A stretch of DNA of 64,000 nucleotides from Pseudomonas oleovorans subsp. oleovorans. Lineage in GTDB: Bacteria > Pseudomonadota > Gammaproteobacteria > Pseudomonadales > Pseudomonadaceae. The notes below the pieces were generated by a model. The model saw only the letters and a program-made list of their open reading frames with translations, did not search any database and was not told the DNA's origin. Positions 1 to 7,113 of this stretch are shown here, piece after piece; position 1 is the stretch's first letter; the number at the start of each line of letters is the position of its first letter. The position numbers and the translations under genes were made by a program. The stretch lies in assembly GCF_002197815.1 (NCBI RefSeq), contig NZ_NIUB01000007.1, positions 1-64,000 on the forward strand. Direction: 5' to 3'.

Positions 1-44
1 TACTCGATCTGGTAGACCGTATGACTGCCGTATCTGTAATCCAT
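1..44 (-). CDS. tnpA: IS200/IS605-type transposase TnpA, N-terminus only (cut by window edge)
   Basis: The reverse strand from 44 to the edge reads MDYRYGSHTVYQIEY. This matches the start of HUH (Y1) transposases of the IS200/IS605 family as I remember them. These enzymes move single-stranded DNA using one catalytic tyrosine and an HUH metal site; both would lie outside the window. A subterminal hairpin of the kind these elements use lies 39 bp upstream. Only 14 complete codons are visible, so the assignment rests on the characteristic N-terminus and the hairpin. It could be an intact insertion or a fragment. Confidence 0.7.
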   Translation of the reverse strand, partial: MDYRYGSHTVYQIE

Positions 45-82
45 GCGCTTGCCCTCCAGCCCCGCATGGTGGCGCTAAAGCT

Positions 83-101
83 CACCGGCTGAAAGCCGGT
101 G
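83..101. repeat. Subterminal hairpin of the IS200/IS605-like element
   Basis: Perfect inverted repeat CACCGGCT / AGCCGGTG with a GAA loop, followed by GTTTTAAC. It lies just upstream of the tnpA start, where IS200/IS605 elements carry the imperfect palindromes recognised by TnpA. The exact element end cannot be set from one side. Confidence 0.55.
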
Positions 102-120
102 GTTTTAACCTTTCGATGGA

Positions 121-157
121 AAATAAAAAGCCGCTGGCGTTGGTTACACCAGCGGCG
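121..157 (-). terminator. Rho-independent terminator of the integrated-element operon
   Basis: On the minus strand an 8-bp stem GCCGCTGG/CCAGCGGC (130-137 with 149-156) is followed directly by a T-rich run TTTTTATTTT. It lies about 25 bp after the stop of the last minus-strand gene (182) and separates the element operon from the IS200-like insertion. Confidence 0.75.
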
Positions 158-181
158 AATAACAAGCGGACAGCGCTGGGG

Positions 182-514
182 CTAACCGGCTTGACGTTGC
201 GCCAGCTCCAGCCGTTTGACCTCATCCATTGCCCAGGACTCGAAAGTGGTTAACTGTGAGGCCTCGACAGGCTTGGCCAGCGGGTAGCAGTTAACCTCAT
301 ACGCGCGCCCCGGATACTGCTTTGTGAGCACGTCTCTTGCCCAGTTCGCGTTTGCCTCGGTGGATAGCGGGCGCACCATCGCATGGCTTGCCCCCTCGCT
401 CACTGCGGCCCAGCATACGGCCTGCCATATCACCGGCAGGCCCTGTACGGTCTTAAAGCCATTACGCAGTTGACGTGAGACAGCGGCGCGATATGGGGTA
501 CTCATGCCGGCCAC
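182..514 (-). CDS. Hypothetical protein of the P4-like element (110 aa)
   Basis: I do not recognise this protein. It is a small soluble protein with no membrane segment or signal peptide and an ordinary charged composition. The start shown is a GTG that directly abuts the TGA of the upstream gene, with an AGGG about 9 nt before it. An ATG three codons in (505) is an equally possible start. It is the last gene of the minus-strand operon that begins near the integrase and is followed by a good terminator. Position suggests an accessory gene of the element, but nothing in the sequence points to a function. Confidence 0.5.
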   Translation of the reverse strand: MAGMSTPYRAAVSRQLRNGFKTVQGLPVIWQAVCWAAVSEGASHAMVRPLSTEANANWARDVLTKQYPGRAYEVNCYPLAKPVEASQLTTFESWAMDEVKRLELAQRQAG

Positions 515-1162
515 TCAGAGACCCTGCGGCTGGGCGTTGGCACGGCCAGCCAACTCCACCAGGTCATGCCGGCCCAGGCGCACACGGCTCCCACCTGACG
601 AGAAGAACGGGATATTGAGGTCATTGGTCTCATGGTAGCCACCGTCACTCAGCAACTGCACAAGCGGAGCGCCGTACCTCGCCAACAGGTCAAGAGCGGC
701 GTCATTCCACGCAGCCATGGCCAGCGCGGCCTTGGCACCTTGCACACGGGCTAGAGCCTTAGCTGCCCTATTCTCGGCCTGCTCCATTTCAGCAGTGAGC
801 ATTTCCGCCTTGTTACGCAAAGCATCCATTAATCCAGCGTCATCAGCTACAGCCTGCCGGGCAGTGGTGAGGGCACGCCGCGCATCAACTAGGCGAACTT
901 CCAAAGCCTGAATAGCCTTATCCGGCGAACCATTTGCGAGTGCCTCGGCAATCTCCCGTGCAATCTGGCCTTCAGATTGGGCGGCTTTATCAATGGCGGC
1001 GGCGCCATTCTCACTCAAAGCAGTGAGCCGGGGGGCAACCGCCTGCAACTGCTTGGCAACTTGTGCCACCTCAGAGTCGGCAACCTGCTGAGACTGCAGA
1101 GCATCGGCCAACGCGGCCTTGAGGGATTGATAAACGTCTTCCGAAGTCTTGGTATGAGTCAT
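515..1162 (-). CDS. Hypothetical Ala/Gln-rich, probably coiled-coil protein (215 aa)
   Basis: The frame is open upstream, but the ATG at 1162 is the best start because GGAGA sits about 8 nt before it, giving MTHTKTSEDVYQ. Residues 10 to about 165 are almost free of Pro and Gly and rich in Ala, Gln, Glu, Lys and Arg in heptad-like spacing, so a long helical coiled coil is likely. The last 45 residues are different (GGYHETNDLNIPFF, then GRHDLVELAG) and may fold as a small domain. It lies 95 bp downstream of the large primase-helicase gene. I cannot assign a family; a structural or replication-associated role is only a guess. Confidence 0.6.
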   Translation of the reverse strand: MTHTKTSEDVYQSLKAALADALQSQQVADSEVAQVAKQLQAVAPRLTALSENGAAAIDKAAQSEGQIAREIAEALANGSPDKAIQALEVRLVDARRALTTARQAVADDAGLMDALRNKAEMLTAEMEQAENRAAKALARVQGAKAALAMAAWNDAALDLLARYGAPLVQLLSDGGYHETNDLNIPFFSSGGSRVRLGRHDLVELAGRANAQPQGL

Positions 1163-1257
1163 CTCGTTAAATCTCCAATTCGATATAGGGTCTGTTCGTT
1201 CACGGGCGGGCCAGGCCCGAAGGCGGCCGGCACTCTCCTGCATGCGGCAGCCCTGGC

Positions 1258-4170
1258 TTATGCGGCCTCGGTTGCTGCGTCTTCGGAGAACAGCGCGGCA
1301 TTGCTCACCACATAGGTACGCGTGCTGCCCATGCCGGGCAACGCCGTAACCTGTGCGGCTTTGCCATCCTTGCCGGGCAGCAAAATCCCACGTGCGACCA
1401 GCTCCCTGTTCACGTTGCGGGCGTTCATGCCCTTGAACACCTCATTGCTCCAGGCAGTCGTCAGGAAGTAGTAAGTCTTGGTGGTGTAGAGAATATCTCC
1501 ATAGCCGTGGCTGTCCGTGCGCTGGAAGCCGAGACGGTCAACCGTGCGCGGGCTGTGGTCGTCGACCTTGGCGGCGACGCTCTCCCAGCGGGTAAACCGG
1601 CTTTCGCCATAGCGCTCGATGGTCAGGCGCAGGCGCTGCACAATGGCGTCGCCTTCTAGGTTGCCAGCCCCGCCCCGCTCAGCGAGCCAGGCGCCCAGGC
1701 ACACCCTGGCCGCGTGTGTGGCCGTGCCATCCGGCCAGCCCGTGACGCCCAGCGACGTGGCCAGTTCGCCGGCTGCAGCAGCCAGGCCAAAGCGCGCCGC
1801 AGCTCGCTGGGCCTGGCCGCTCGCGTCAGCCGGCAACGCCTCGGCAGTGAAGCGCTCCACCGTACTGCGCACCACGGCCGCATAGCCGCGCAGCTTGCCC
1901 GGCTCGCAGAGGGCCGACAGGAAGGCCAGAGCCGGCGTGCCGTAGAACTTGCCTGCCCGGGCCTTGAGTGCATCCGACAGCGCGGCAGCATCCTCGAAGC
2001 CATGCAGCACCTCGAACAGCCCGAGACCCTTGCCAGCGTCTGCAGGTACGGCCAGCAGCCGAACCTCCATCCCTGCTTTCAGTTCCTTGTGTGCCTCGGC
2101 CATGTGCTGCGCTAGCGTCTTCTCCCCGGTGGAAAGGAACAGCAAACGCCACTCATGCACCTGTCGACCGGCCTGTCCTCGATCATTGGCGCGAGCCTTG
2201 CCGGTGCCATTGCCAAGCATGTAGACCATCTCGCCGATAATGCGTGGCTCTGACTGGCCAATTTCGTCCAGGATCAACAGCGCATCAGACAGAGCGGCGG
2301 CAATGCTCTCCATCGCGTTGTCCGTCGCCCGCCACGGCATTACCAATCGGGGGCCACCCCACACCGAGGCAGCTACCTGCAAGTGCGTGGTCTTGCCGCC
2401 CGAGCTGTCGCCATAGAGGTGGAAGCCACCCGACTCGGCGCCCAACAGATGCAGCAGCGGGCCGGCGAAGGCCACGCACACCACGAACGCCAGCCGGTTG
2501 TTACCGACGCAAAGCGCGCCAACCTGCTGCCGCCATTGTTCCAGGGTGCCGGCCTGGCTGATCGGCGGGAGGCGTGCGCCGGCTTCGTAGAAGTGCAGGT
2601 GCTCTACGCTCTGCCCTATCTGGCGATCCGGCAGCAGGTAGGCATCGCCATGCCAGCCCAGGCGCGTGACCAGCCGAGCCCGCTCGGCACTGTCATAGCC
2701 CTGCAGGTAGCTCTGCAGGTCGTTGCGTGAATTGCGGGCGGTACGCACGGGAGCCAGGCGCAAGCCTGCGTCAACCAGTGGAGCGACCACCTCCTTTCCG
2801 AAGTCGCCAGCCATGGCACGGGCTGGGATGTTAAGCCGCTTCTTGTCGCCGTCCGGGTCGTCGAACTCCACCAGCAGACCCCAGCTCCCGCCGTTACCGT
2901 CTCGAGTGCGCGCCTTAATTTCCAGCCATGAACACACCGGCCGCGCCTCGCCATCCTCGCCGGCATAGAACACGCCATCGGCTGTGACGCGAAAGCCCGC
3001 CGGCAGGGGCGCGGGCTTCTCGGTTGGTGCCGGTTTGCTGCTGGCACTCCCCTTGGTGCTGGGCTTGCCGCCCTTACCTTTACTGGCAGGCGCTGCAGCC
3101 GGCGCCAGGGCGAACAGTTCCCCGGTGCGTTCCAGCTCGGCCAGGTGCGCCGCCGTCCAGCCCTTGGCCACTGCATCGGCGGCGTCGTCACCCTCGGCCC
3201 ATTCGCCACCAGGGGCGAAGGTGGGCCGGTCGCCATCGAGGCCAGGGCGCTGGCTGAACACCGTCAGCGCTACCGAGCGCACGGAGGCCGCGCCAAGCTG
3301 GCGCAGGTGCTCGGCCAGGGCATCCATGCACTTGAGGCCCGGCGCGTCGTTGTCCGGCCACAGCAGCACATGGCGACCGGCCACCGGGCCGAAGTCGGCT
3401 TTCTGCCAAGAGTTGGTGCCGTTGGGCCAGCAGGTAACGACGTAGCCCGGCAGCAGCTCGGCGGCAGCGTCTGCCGCTTTCTCGCCTTCGCACAGCACCA
3501 CCGGGGCAGCCGCTCGGGTGGCCAGCTCATCGAGGCGCAGCAGCGGGCGCGGCTCGGGCAACACCTGCCAACGCCAGGACAGCGAGCCATTGCCCGAGTG
3601 CTTGCACCAGGTCAGTGGGGCGAACACCTTGCGCGGCGTGCCGCTTTCATCCGGCCCCAGGTCGAAGCGATACAGCACCATCAACGGTTGGCCATCGGCG
3701 GCACGGTAGATCCACACCTTCGACGGCTTGCCGTGCTGGCGGTGCGTCTGCAGCACCTTGCGCATGGCTTCATCAGGAATTGGCAGCACCGGCACCCACT
3801 CGGGCGCCTTGGGCTTGTTGCTGGCCGGCGCGCTGGCGCTGACAGTGCCTGGCGTAACACCCAGGAAGTCCGCCAGCTTGTTGCAAGCGTCCACCTCGCT
3901 GCCGCCGTCCAGGTAGCGCACCAGGTCTATCAGGTCGCCGCCCTTGTCGCCGGTAGCAAAGTCGCTCCAAGTGCCCTTGGCCAGGCTCACCTTGAGCGAG
4001 CCAGCGCGCTTGTCGGCCCGCGTTGGGTTGGGTGCGGTGTATTCCTTGCCACCGTCCACCCGCTTGCCACCGGGCAACCAGTGCGACAGCACCCGGTCGA
4101 TGGCCTGCAGGGCGGCGCGCTTCACCTCGGCAAAGGTGGGGTACTTCTTGTGCTCTCGGGCGTCAGTCAT
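1258..4170 (-). CDS. TOPRIM/DUF927 primase-helicase of the integrative element (970 aa)
   Basis: This is a large replication protein of the type found in phage satellites, plasmids and P4-like islands. Residues about 40-105 resemble the DNA-binding head of such primases. A TOPRIM-like fold follows, with CEGEKAAD (227-234) and the acidic motif WPDNDAPG (271-278). After a Pro/Lys/Ser-rich linker (about 350-390) comes a DUF927-type ATPase: Walker A GDSSGGKTT (about 587-595) and Walker B LLILDE (about 631-636). The start codon overlaps the upstream stop (ATGA), indicating translational coupling. It probably primes and unwinds DNA when the element replicates after excision (inferred from family). 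The reading frame is intact, so the element may be able to replicate. Confidence 0.88.
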   Translation of the reverse strand: MTDAREHKKYPTFAEVKRAALQAIDRVLSHWLPGGKRVDGGKEYTAPNPTRADKRAGSLKVSLAKGTWSDFATGDKGGDLIDLVRYLDGGSEVDACNKLADFLGVTPGTVSASAPASNKPKAPEWVPVLPIPDEAMRKVLQTHRQHGKPSKVWIYRAADGQPLMVLYRFDLGPDESGTPRKVFAPLTWCKHSGNGSLSWRWQVLPEPRPLLRLDELATRAAAPVVLCEGEKAADAAAELLPGYVVTCWPNGTNSWQKADFGPVAGRHVLLWPDNDAPGLKCMDALAEHLRQLGAASVRSVALTVFSQRPGLDGDRPTFAPGGEWAEGDDAADAVAKGWTAAHLAELERTGELFALAPAAAPASKGKGGKPSTKGSASSKPAPTEKPAPLPAGFRVTADGVFYAGEDGEARPVCSWLEIKARTRDGNGGSWGLLVEFDDPDGDKKRLNIPARAMAGDFGKEVVAPLVDAGLRLAPVRTARNSRNDLQSYLQGYDSAERARLVTRLGWHGDAYLLPDRQIGQSVEHLHFYEAGARLPPISQAGTLEQWRQQVGALCVGNNRLAFVVCVAFAGPLLHLLGAESGGFHLYGDSSGGKTTHLQVAASVWGGPRLVMPWRATDNAMESIAAALSDALLILDEIGQSEPRIIGEMVYMLGNGTGKARANDRGQAGRQVHEWRLLFLSTGEKTLAQHMAEAHKELKAGMEVRLLAVPADAGKGLGLFEVLHGFEDAAALSDALKARAGKFYGTPALAFLSALCEPGKLRGYAAVVRSTVERFTAEALPADASGQAQRAAARFGLAAAAGELATSLGVTGWPDGTATHAARVCLGAWLAERGGAGNLEGDAIVQRLRLTIERYGESRFTRWESVAAKVDDHSPRTVDRLGFQRTDSHGYGDILYTTKTYYFLTTAWSNEVFKGMNARNVNRELVARGILLPGKDGKAAQVTALPGMGSTRTYVVSNAALFSEDAATEAA

Positions 4171-4436
4171 TGGCCGCCCTCCGCGTCAAACACCCCGCCG
4201 GCACTGGCATCTACCAATGCCTTGGCCATCTCGGCCAGGTACTGGATAGCGAAAATATCACCGCCCCGGTTTGCCTCATCGCCAATCTGTACCGCCAGGT
4301 TCTCCACGCAGGCGAGTAGGTTGGATGCCTGCTCCAAGGCATCAGCGACCGGCATGCCTGCTTTAACGGCGAACAGCATGCCGGCGGGGAAGCGGCTGAA
4401 CTCCTGAGGCTGGGTCAGAATGCGGCGGCGCTTCAT
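4167..4436 (-). CDS. DUF3077-like small protein (89 aa)
   Basis: This small soluble protein has the pattern FPAG...PVADALEQASNLLACVENLA...YLAEMAKALVDA. It resembles the DUF3077 family that is common in Pseudomonas accessory regions and has no known function. The start overlaps the stop of the 77-aa gene before it (ATGA), and its own stop overlaps the start of the primase-helicase in the same way. It is therefore a translationally coupled link in the element operon. No catalytic motif is visible. Family assignment is from memory of the pattern and moderately sure. Confidence 0.65.
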   Translation of the reverse strand: MKRRRILTQPQEFSRFPAGMLFAVKAGMPVADALEQASNLLACVENLAVQIGDEANRGGDIFAIQYLAEMAKALVDASAGGVFDAEGGQ

Positions 4437-4666
4437 TTCGCACCCCCTTTCATTTTCTCGGCCTGCGCGTACAGCTCGAAGCCAGTCACGCGCACATAGT
4501 TTCCCAGCGCCATGACAGCCTGTTGCAAGCCGTTAACGTCATCGGCGTGCAGCTCGCTTTCATTCAAGAGCCGACCGATTGCCTCCAAGCCCATGCCGGC
4601 CGAGGTAAGGCCATCGGCACGCTGACTCAATTGATCCAACTCCCAACGCGAATCGAGGTTATCCAT
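4433..4666 (-). CDS. Hypothetical small protein (77 aa)
   Basis: This is an acidic, mostly helical small protein (LDQLSQRADGL..., LQQAVMALGNYV) with no membrane segment. It starts 8 nt inside the end of the upstream 85-aa gene and overlaps the downstream DUF3077-like gene by 4 nt. The tight packing is the main reason to believe it is translated. I do not recognise the family. Small helical proteins at this place in P4-like elements are usually uncharacterised. Confidence 0.55.
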   Translation of the reverse strand: MDNLDSRWELDQLSQRADGLTSAGMGLEAIGRLLNESELHADDVNGLQQAVMALGNYVRVTGFELYAQAEKMKGGAK

Positions 4667-4916
4667 GGCTCACCTCCTTGGCCTTGAGGGCAGCTGCAAT
4701 CTCTTCGCAGGCATCGGCCCAGGCGTCGCCCTCCAAGCTCTCCAGCCAATCGCAGGCATTGGCTTGTGCTTCAAGAGAGCGCTGGATGGCGCGGTGGTGG
4801 TTGTAGCGGTTGAGCCGAACGGCAAGGGAGGAAGTGCTACGCAGTGCAGCAAGGGCCATTGCCCGGTGAGCGGCGGCGCGTGCTTTGGACGGATTGAGGG
4901 CGTGCGGGTGCTTCAT
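4659..4916 (-). CDS. Hypothetical basic protein downstream of an Ash/Icd-like leader (85 aa)
   Basis: The ATG at 4916 (MKHPHALNPSKARAAAHRAM) has AGGAG about 8 nt upstream and gives an 85-aa protein with a basic, Arg- and Ala-rich first half and an acidic end. The same frame stays open upstream to 5255. That upstream part contains AFFVPAMPCYGGRAWETFGS and LRTAATLIRLATVRG, which resemble the Ash/Icd-like proteins of P4-type prophages. In those elements a similar short protein follows the Ash-like segment in frame. I annotate the short form as the most likely product; a 198-aa fused form starting at 5255 cannot be excluded. Confidence 0.6.
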   Translation of the reverse strand: MKHPHALNPSKARAAAHRAMALAALRSTSSLAVRLNRYNHHRAIQRSLEAQANACDWLESLEGDAWADACEEIAAALKAKEVSHG

Positions 4917-5255
4917 GGGTGGTGCTCCTTTTGCTTGGTAGGAGCTGCCACGTACCGTCGCCAAACGGATAAGGGTGGCAGCCGTGCGCAGGTTGGCGAA
5001 CCGGGGCAAAAGGAACCCGGCAGACCCGAAGGTCTCCCACGCACGGCCGCCATAACACGGCATTGCGGGCACAAAAAAAGCGCCTGCAATGGGGTCTATG
5101 GCGCCTGTGCGCCTTTTGCTGATCGGGTCGCCAAACCCGGCCGCTGGATTGACAGCGACGGGCGCAGAGTAGCGCGGCCGATTGGCTCGCGCAAGGTTCA
5201 AGAGCGAGCGCATTGCTTGCGCGACACTCGGCCAAGGCATAGATTGATCGAACAC
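4917..5255 (-). other. Ash/Icd-like leader region, possible C4-type antisense RNA
   Basis: The minus strand here is an open frame in phase with the 85-aa gene and resembles the Ash family of P4-like satellites. It is also strongly structured as RNA. An ATTGC-GGC stem with a seven-U loop spans about 5063-5091. AGACC-TTCG-GGTCT lies at about 5022-5035, and CCGGG/CCCGG with a 10-nt loop at about 5001-5020. In phages P4, P1 and P7 the immunity RNA (C4/CI type) is processed from a leader at the matching place. That this copy makes such an RNA is an inference. Confidence 0.4.
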
Positions 5256-5269
5256 AGTGCGTCACCTCT

Positions 5270-5297
5270 AACGCCCTCGGCTGCCACCGGGGGCGTT
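5270..5297. terminator. GC-rich hairpin between the 113-aa gene and the Ash-like leader
   Basis: Stem AACGCCC (5270-5276) / GGGCGTT (5291-5297). On the plus strand it is followed by TTTTC; on the minus strand, the direction of the operon, there is no U-run. It may act as a weak or attenuating terminator at the head of the leader. Confidence 0.3.
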
Positions 5298-5301
5298 TTC
5301 A

Positions 5302-5643
5302 TTAGTGAATCGTGGTAGTCGGGCGCTGCAGATGCAGCCAGGCCAGGTGCTGGCCTTGCGTGGCATTGCGGTGCATCTGCTGCAGCGCCTCTGGATTGGC
5401 CATCAGGTTGGGGATGAGCTGCGCAGCGTCCTTGATCACCACGCCGGCCGGCACCTCGACAGCGAGCAATGCCCACTCGAAGGTTGGCCAGAGCAACAGC
5501 AGCACATGCGCACCGTCTGCCAGGGCTCGGTCACGCAAAGTACAGAGACGGCTGCGCCCCTGTCGGGCAGTCTCGGGCAGCGCGGCGGCGCCCAGTTCGT
5601 CGATGGCATCAAGGGCCGTGTGCGGCAGGAATATCGGCGTCAT
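5302..5643 (-). CDS. Hypothetical protein of P4-like element (113 aa)
   Basis: The ATG at 5643 overlaps the stop codon of the alpA gene (ATGA), so translation is probably coupled; a purine-rich GGAAGG lies upstream. The product (MTPIFLPHTALDAIDELGAAALPE...) contains a hydrophobic stretch HVLLLLWPTFEWALLAVEVPAGVV, which may be a buried strand pair rather than a true membrane segment. The C-terminus is rich in Gln and His. I recognise no family. Proteins of this size directly after alpA occur in related Pseudomonas elements, but I know of no function for them. Confidence 0.55.
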   Translation of the reverse strand: MTPIFLPHTALDAIDELGAAALPETARQGRSRLCTLRDRALADGAHVLLLLWPTFEWALLAVEVPAGVVIKDAAQLIPNLMANPEALQQMHRNATQGQHLAWLHLQRPTTTIH

Positions 5644-5951
5644 GCGGCAGCCTTCCCACGCGCAGCGATGCGAGCCAGCACCCACTGATTAACCTCACCA
5701 AGAACCCATGCCACAGGCGCGCCACGGGCGGTGCTATCGCTCAGCTTTACCGGCTGGGGAAAGCCGCTCTCAGGTTGGCGCAGCAGCTTGTAGATGGTGG
5801 GGCGCGCCAAGCCGACAATGGCCACCACCTCATTGATACGAATCAGGGTGGTGGACGGGTCACGGGGGATGGCGCCGGCTGTCGCATCCATTGCAGAAGC
5901 AGGGCGACTGCCAGCAGAGAGCGCGGCAGGTTTTCGGGTCGGGTGATCCAT
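5640..5951 (-). CDS. alpA: AlpA-family excisionase/transcriptional regulator (103 aa)
   Basis: The C-terminal part carries the AlpA-type winged helix-turn-helix: LIRINEVVAIVGLARPTIYKLL, then the wing FPQPVKLS and the end VAWVLGEVNQWVLAR. In P4-like elements AlpA proteins activate or control integrase and excision genes. The first 45 residues are Pro/Ala/Ser-rich and probably disordered. The ATG at 5951 was chosen because a strong AGGAGG lies 5 nt upstream; the longer open frame to 6119 lacks support. That Shine-Dalgarno sequence can pair with an upstream copy of its complement, so translation may be controlled. The next gene overlaps by 4 nt. Confidence 0.85.
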   Translation of the reverse strand: MDHPTRKPAALSAGSRPASAMDATAGAIPRDPSTTLIRINEVVAIVGLARPTIYKLLRQPESGFPQPVKLSDSTARGAPVAWVLGEVNQWVLARIAARGKAAA

Positions 5952-5955
5952 GGGT

Positions 5956-5987
5956 AGCCTCCTGTAAATTGGTTCAGGCAGGAGGCT
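5956..5987 (-). promoter_or_regulatory. Hairpin that can mask the alpA ribosome-binding site
   Basis: On the minus strand AGCCTCCTG (5987-5979) is the exact 9-nt complement of CAGGAGGCT (5964-5956), with a 14-nt loop. The second arm contains the whole alpA Shine-Dalgarno sequence, 5 nt before the start codon. Pairing would hide the ribosome-binding site. Confidence 0.55.
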
Positions 5988-6019
5988 ATTGGCGCGCGAT
6001 TGACAGGGCGAAGCTGGCT

Positions 6020-6856
6020 TTACTTTTTCTTCGCGGGTGAACTGTGTAGGCCGTAGCGCTTGAGAATGGCGTTCATCGCCGGCTTGCTCAGAGATTTTCC
6101 GGTGCCCCGTAGCAGCCATCCACGCAACTTGCTGCTCAGATTATGTAGCTTCGTGCCGGTTCTAATCAGCTCTAGCGCCTTGAGCCGGATTGCCTCATCG
6201 CGGGCATCTGTTCCGTCAAGCTGTCGCCGCCCTTCGACCAGCAAGCCGCCTACCGGCTGATACCCTTCAATCCCTCGATAGCCGCTGGCAGAGCGCGTAG
6301 CTATCAGCGCTGCAGCGTCAGCAAGGTCGGCTATCTCAAAACAGGCATCTATCTCGCCGGCCGACAGCCCTGACGGATTAGGCGCCGTGTAACCATGCAC
6401 CGCGCAGTCACGCACCGCGCCTACAGAGTCGAGAAAGACTTTATGCCACTCCCAGTCATCCGCGCCGCCCCGCTCGCCCGCCAGGATCGGCAGCAGCGCC
6501 TGCAGAGCGTGCGCAGCGCATGCCAGCACGTACGCCGATATGGCCTCCATATCGCCGGCTTGCTCATAACCGGCAGCCCGCCTTACCTCACCGGGTAACA
6601 CGCGCCCGCCGTAGCCTTCTGCCATCTGGTCAATTGCGTCATTGCGAGTGTAAGCAGCCTCGGCTAAGCGCCTGGCATGCGCGCCGTCCAGCCAAGGCCT
6701 GCAAGCCTCCACAATCGACAGGATGGAGCTGATTCGCGCTTCGCAATCGTCAAAGCGCCGGTAGTCAGCCAAGCGCGCCCGCACACCCTCAACTGGGTTT
6801 TCGACTGGTTCCAGATAACTGCCAACAAGAATCTTCCACCCTATGCGGTCATCCAA
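6020..6856 (-). CDS. Unknown 278-aa protein between integrase and alpA
   Basis: This is a complete long frame with coding-like codon use but no family I recognise. There is no ATG near the front in this frame. A TTG at 6856 with a GGGGGGTG about 6 nt before it is the probable start, only 3 nt after the stop of the small upstream ORF. The middle is Ala-rich and helical (YVLACAAHALQALLPILAG; DLADAAALIATRSA) with several Trp residues. The last 50 residues (LIRTGTKLHNLSSKLRGWLL...SKPAMNAILKRYGL) look like a basic DNA- or RNA-binding helix bundle. It could be a regulator or a replication accessory factor, but the sequence does not decide this. Confidence 0.6.
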   Translation of the reverse strand: MDDRIGWKILVGSYLEPVENPVEGVRARLADYRRFDDCEARISSILSIVEACRPWLDGAHARRLAEAAYTRNDAIDQMAEGYGGRVLPGEVRRAAGYEQAGDMEAISAYVLACAAHALQALLPILAGERGGADDWEWHKVFLDSVGAVRDCAVHGYTAPNPSGLSAGEIDACFEIADLADAAALIATRSASGYRGIEGYQPVGGLLVEGRRQLDGTDARDEAIRLKALELIRTGTKLHNLSSKLRGWLLRGTGKSLSKPAMNAILKRYGLHSSPAKKK

Positions 6857-6859
6857 TCA

Positions 6860-7111
6860 TCACCCCCCAGGCCCCGAAGTCGGCGACCATACCCGCGCTG
6901 GTTTGCTCATGCCGCAGCAGGCCAACAGGCAGGAACGGGGCCGTATCGTGTCGGACGAGGCATTACACCGATGGTGTAAATTACACGTGGTGTACGCACT
7001 CCCCGTGCCTTGTGTAATTTCTCTGAAAGCCACGCCACGCAAGGCTTTCAGAGCTTTCATTACACCTGTTACACCGATTACACCGGATTTTTGAGGGGTA
7101 CGGGTTCGCAT
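6860..7111 (-). CDS. Small ORF carrying GGTGTAA repeats (83 aa)
   Basis: The ATG at 7111 lies 2 nt after the integrase stop, with AAGGTGG upstream inside the integrase end. The frame stops 3 nt before the TTG start of the 278-aa gene. This exact packing between two genes argues that it is translated. The protein begins MRTRTPQKSGVIGVTGVMKALKAL; the GVIGVTGV part is the translation of three 9-bp DNA repeats. The second half is Cys- and Ser-rich with low complexity and does not look conserved. The DNA may matter more than the peptide here. Confidence 0.4.
   Translation of the reverse strand: MRTRTPQKSGVIGVTGVMKALKALRGVAFREITQGTGSAYTTCNLHHRCNASSDTIRPRSCLLACCGMSKPARVWSPTSGPGG
6963..7084. repeat. 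Cluster of TTACACC/GGTGTAA heptamers (iteron- or operator-like)
   Basis: TTACACC occurs at 6963-6969, 7060-7066, 7069-7075 and 7078-7084. The last three are in perfect 9-bp register. The inverse GGTGTAA is at 6973-6979, forming the palindrome TTACACC-GAT-GGTGTAA with the first copy. Near-copies are TTACACG (6981), GGTGTAC (6989) and TGTGTAA (7011). Such arrays bind replication initiators or regulators; P4 has comparable iterons for its alpha protein (known), and the role here is inferred. Confidence 0.6.
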
Positions 7112-7113
7112 AC

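Noticed and set aside
1187..1197. TAGGGTCTGTT at 1187 as a second copy of the MITE-like terminal repeat
   Set aside because: Only 11 bases match and no inverted partner is nearby; probably chance.
3145..4407. 420-aa open frame on the plus strand opposite the primase-helicase
   Set aside because: It is a shadow of the GC-rich gene on the other strand; its protein is compositionally odd (Ala/Arg/Gln/His) and spans two real genes.
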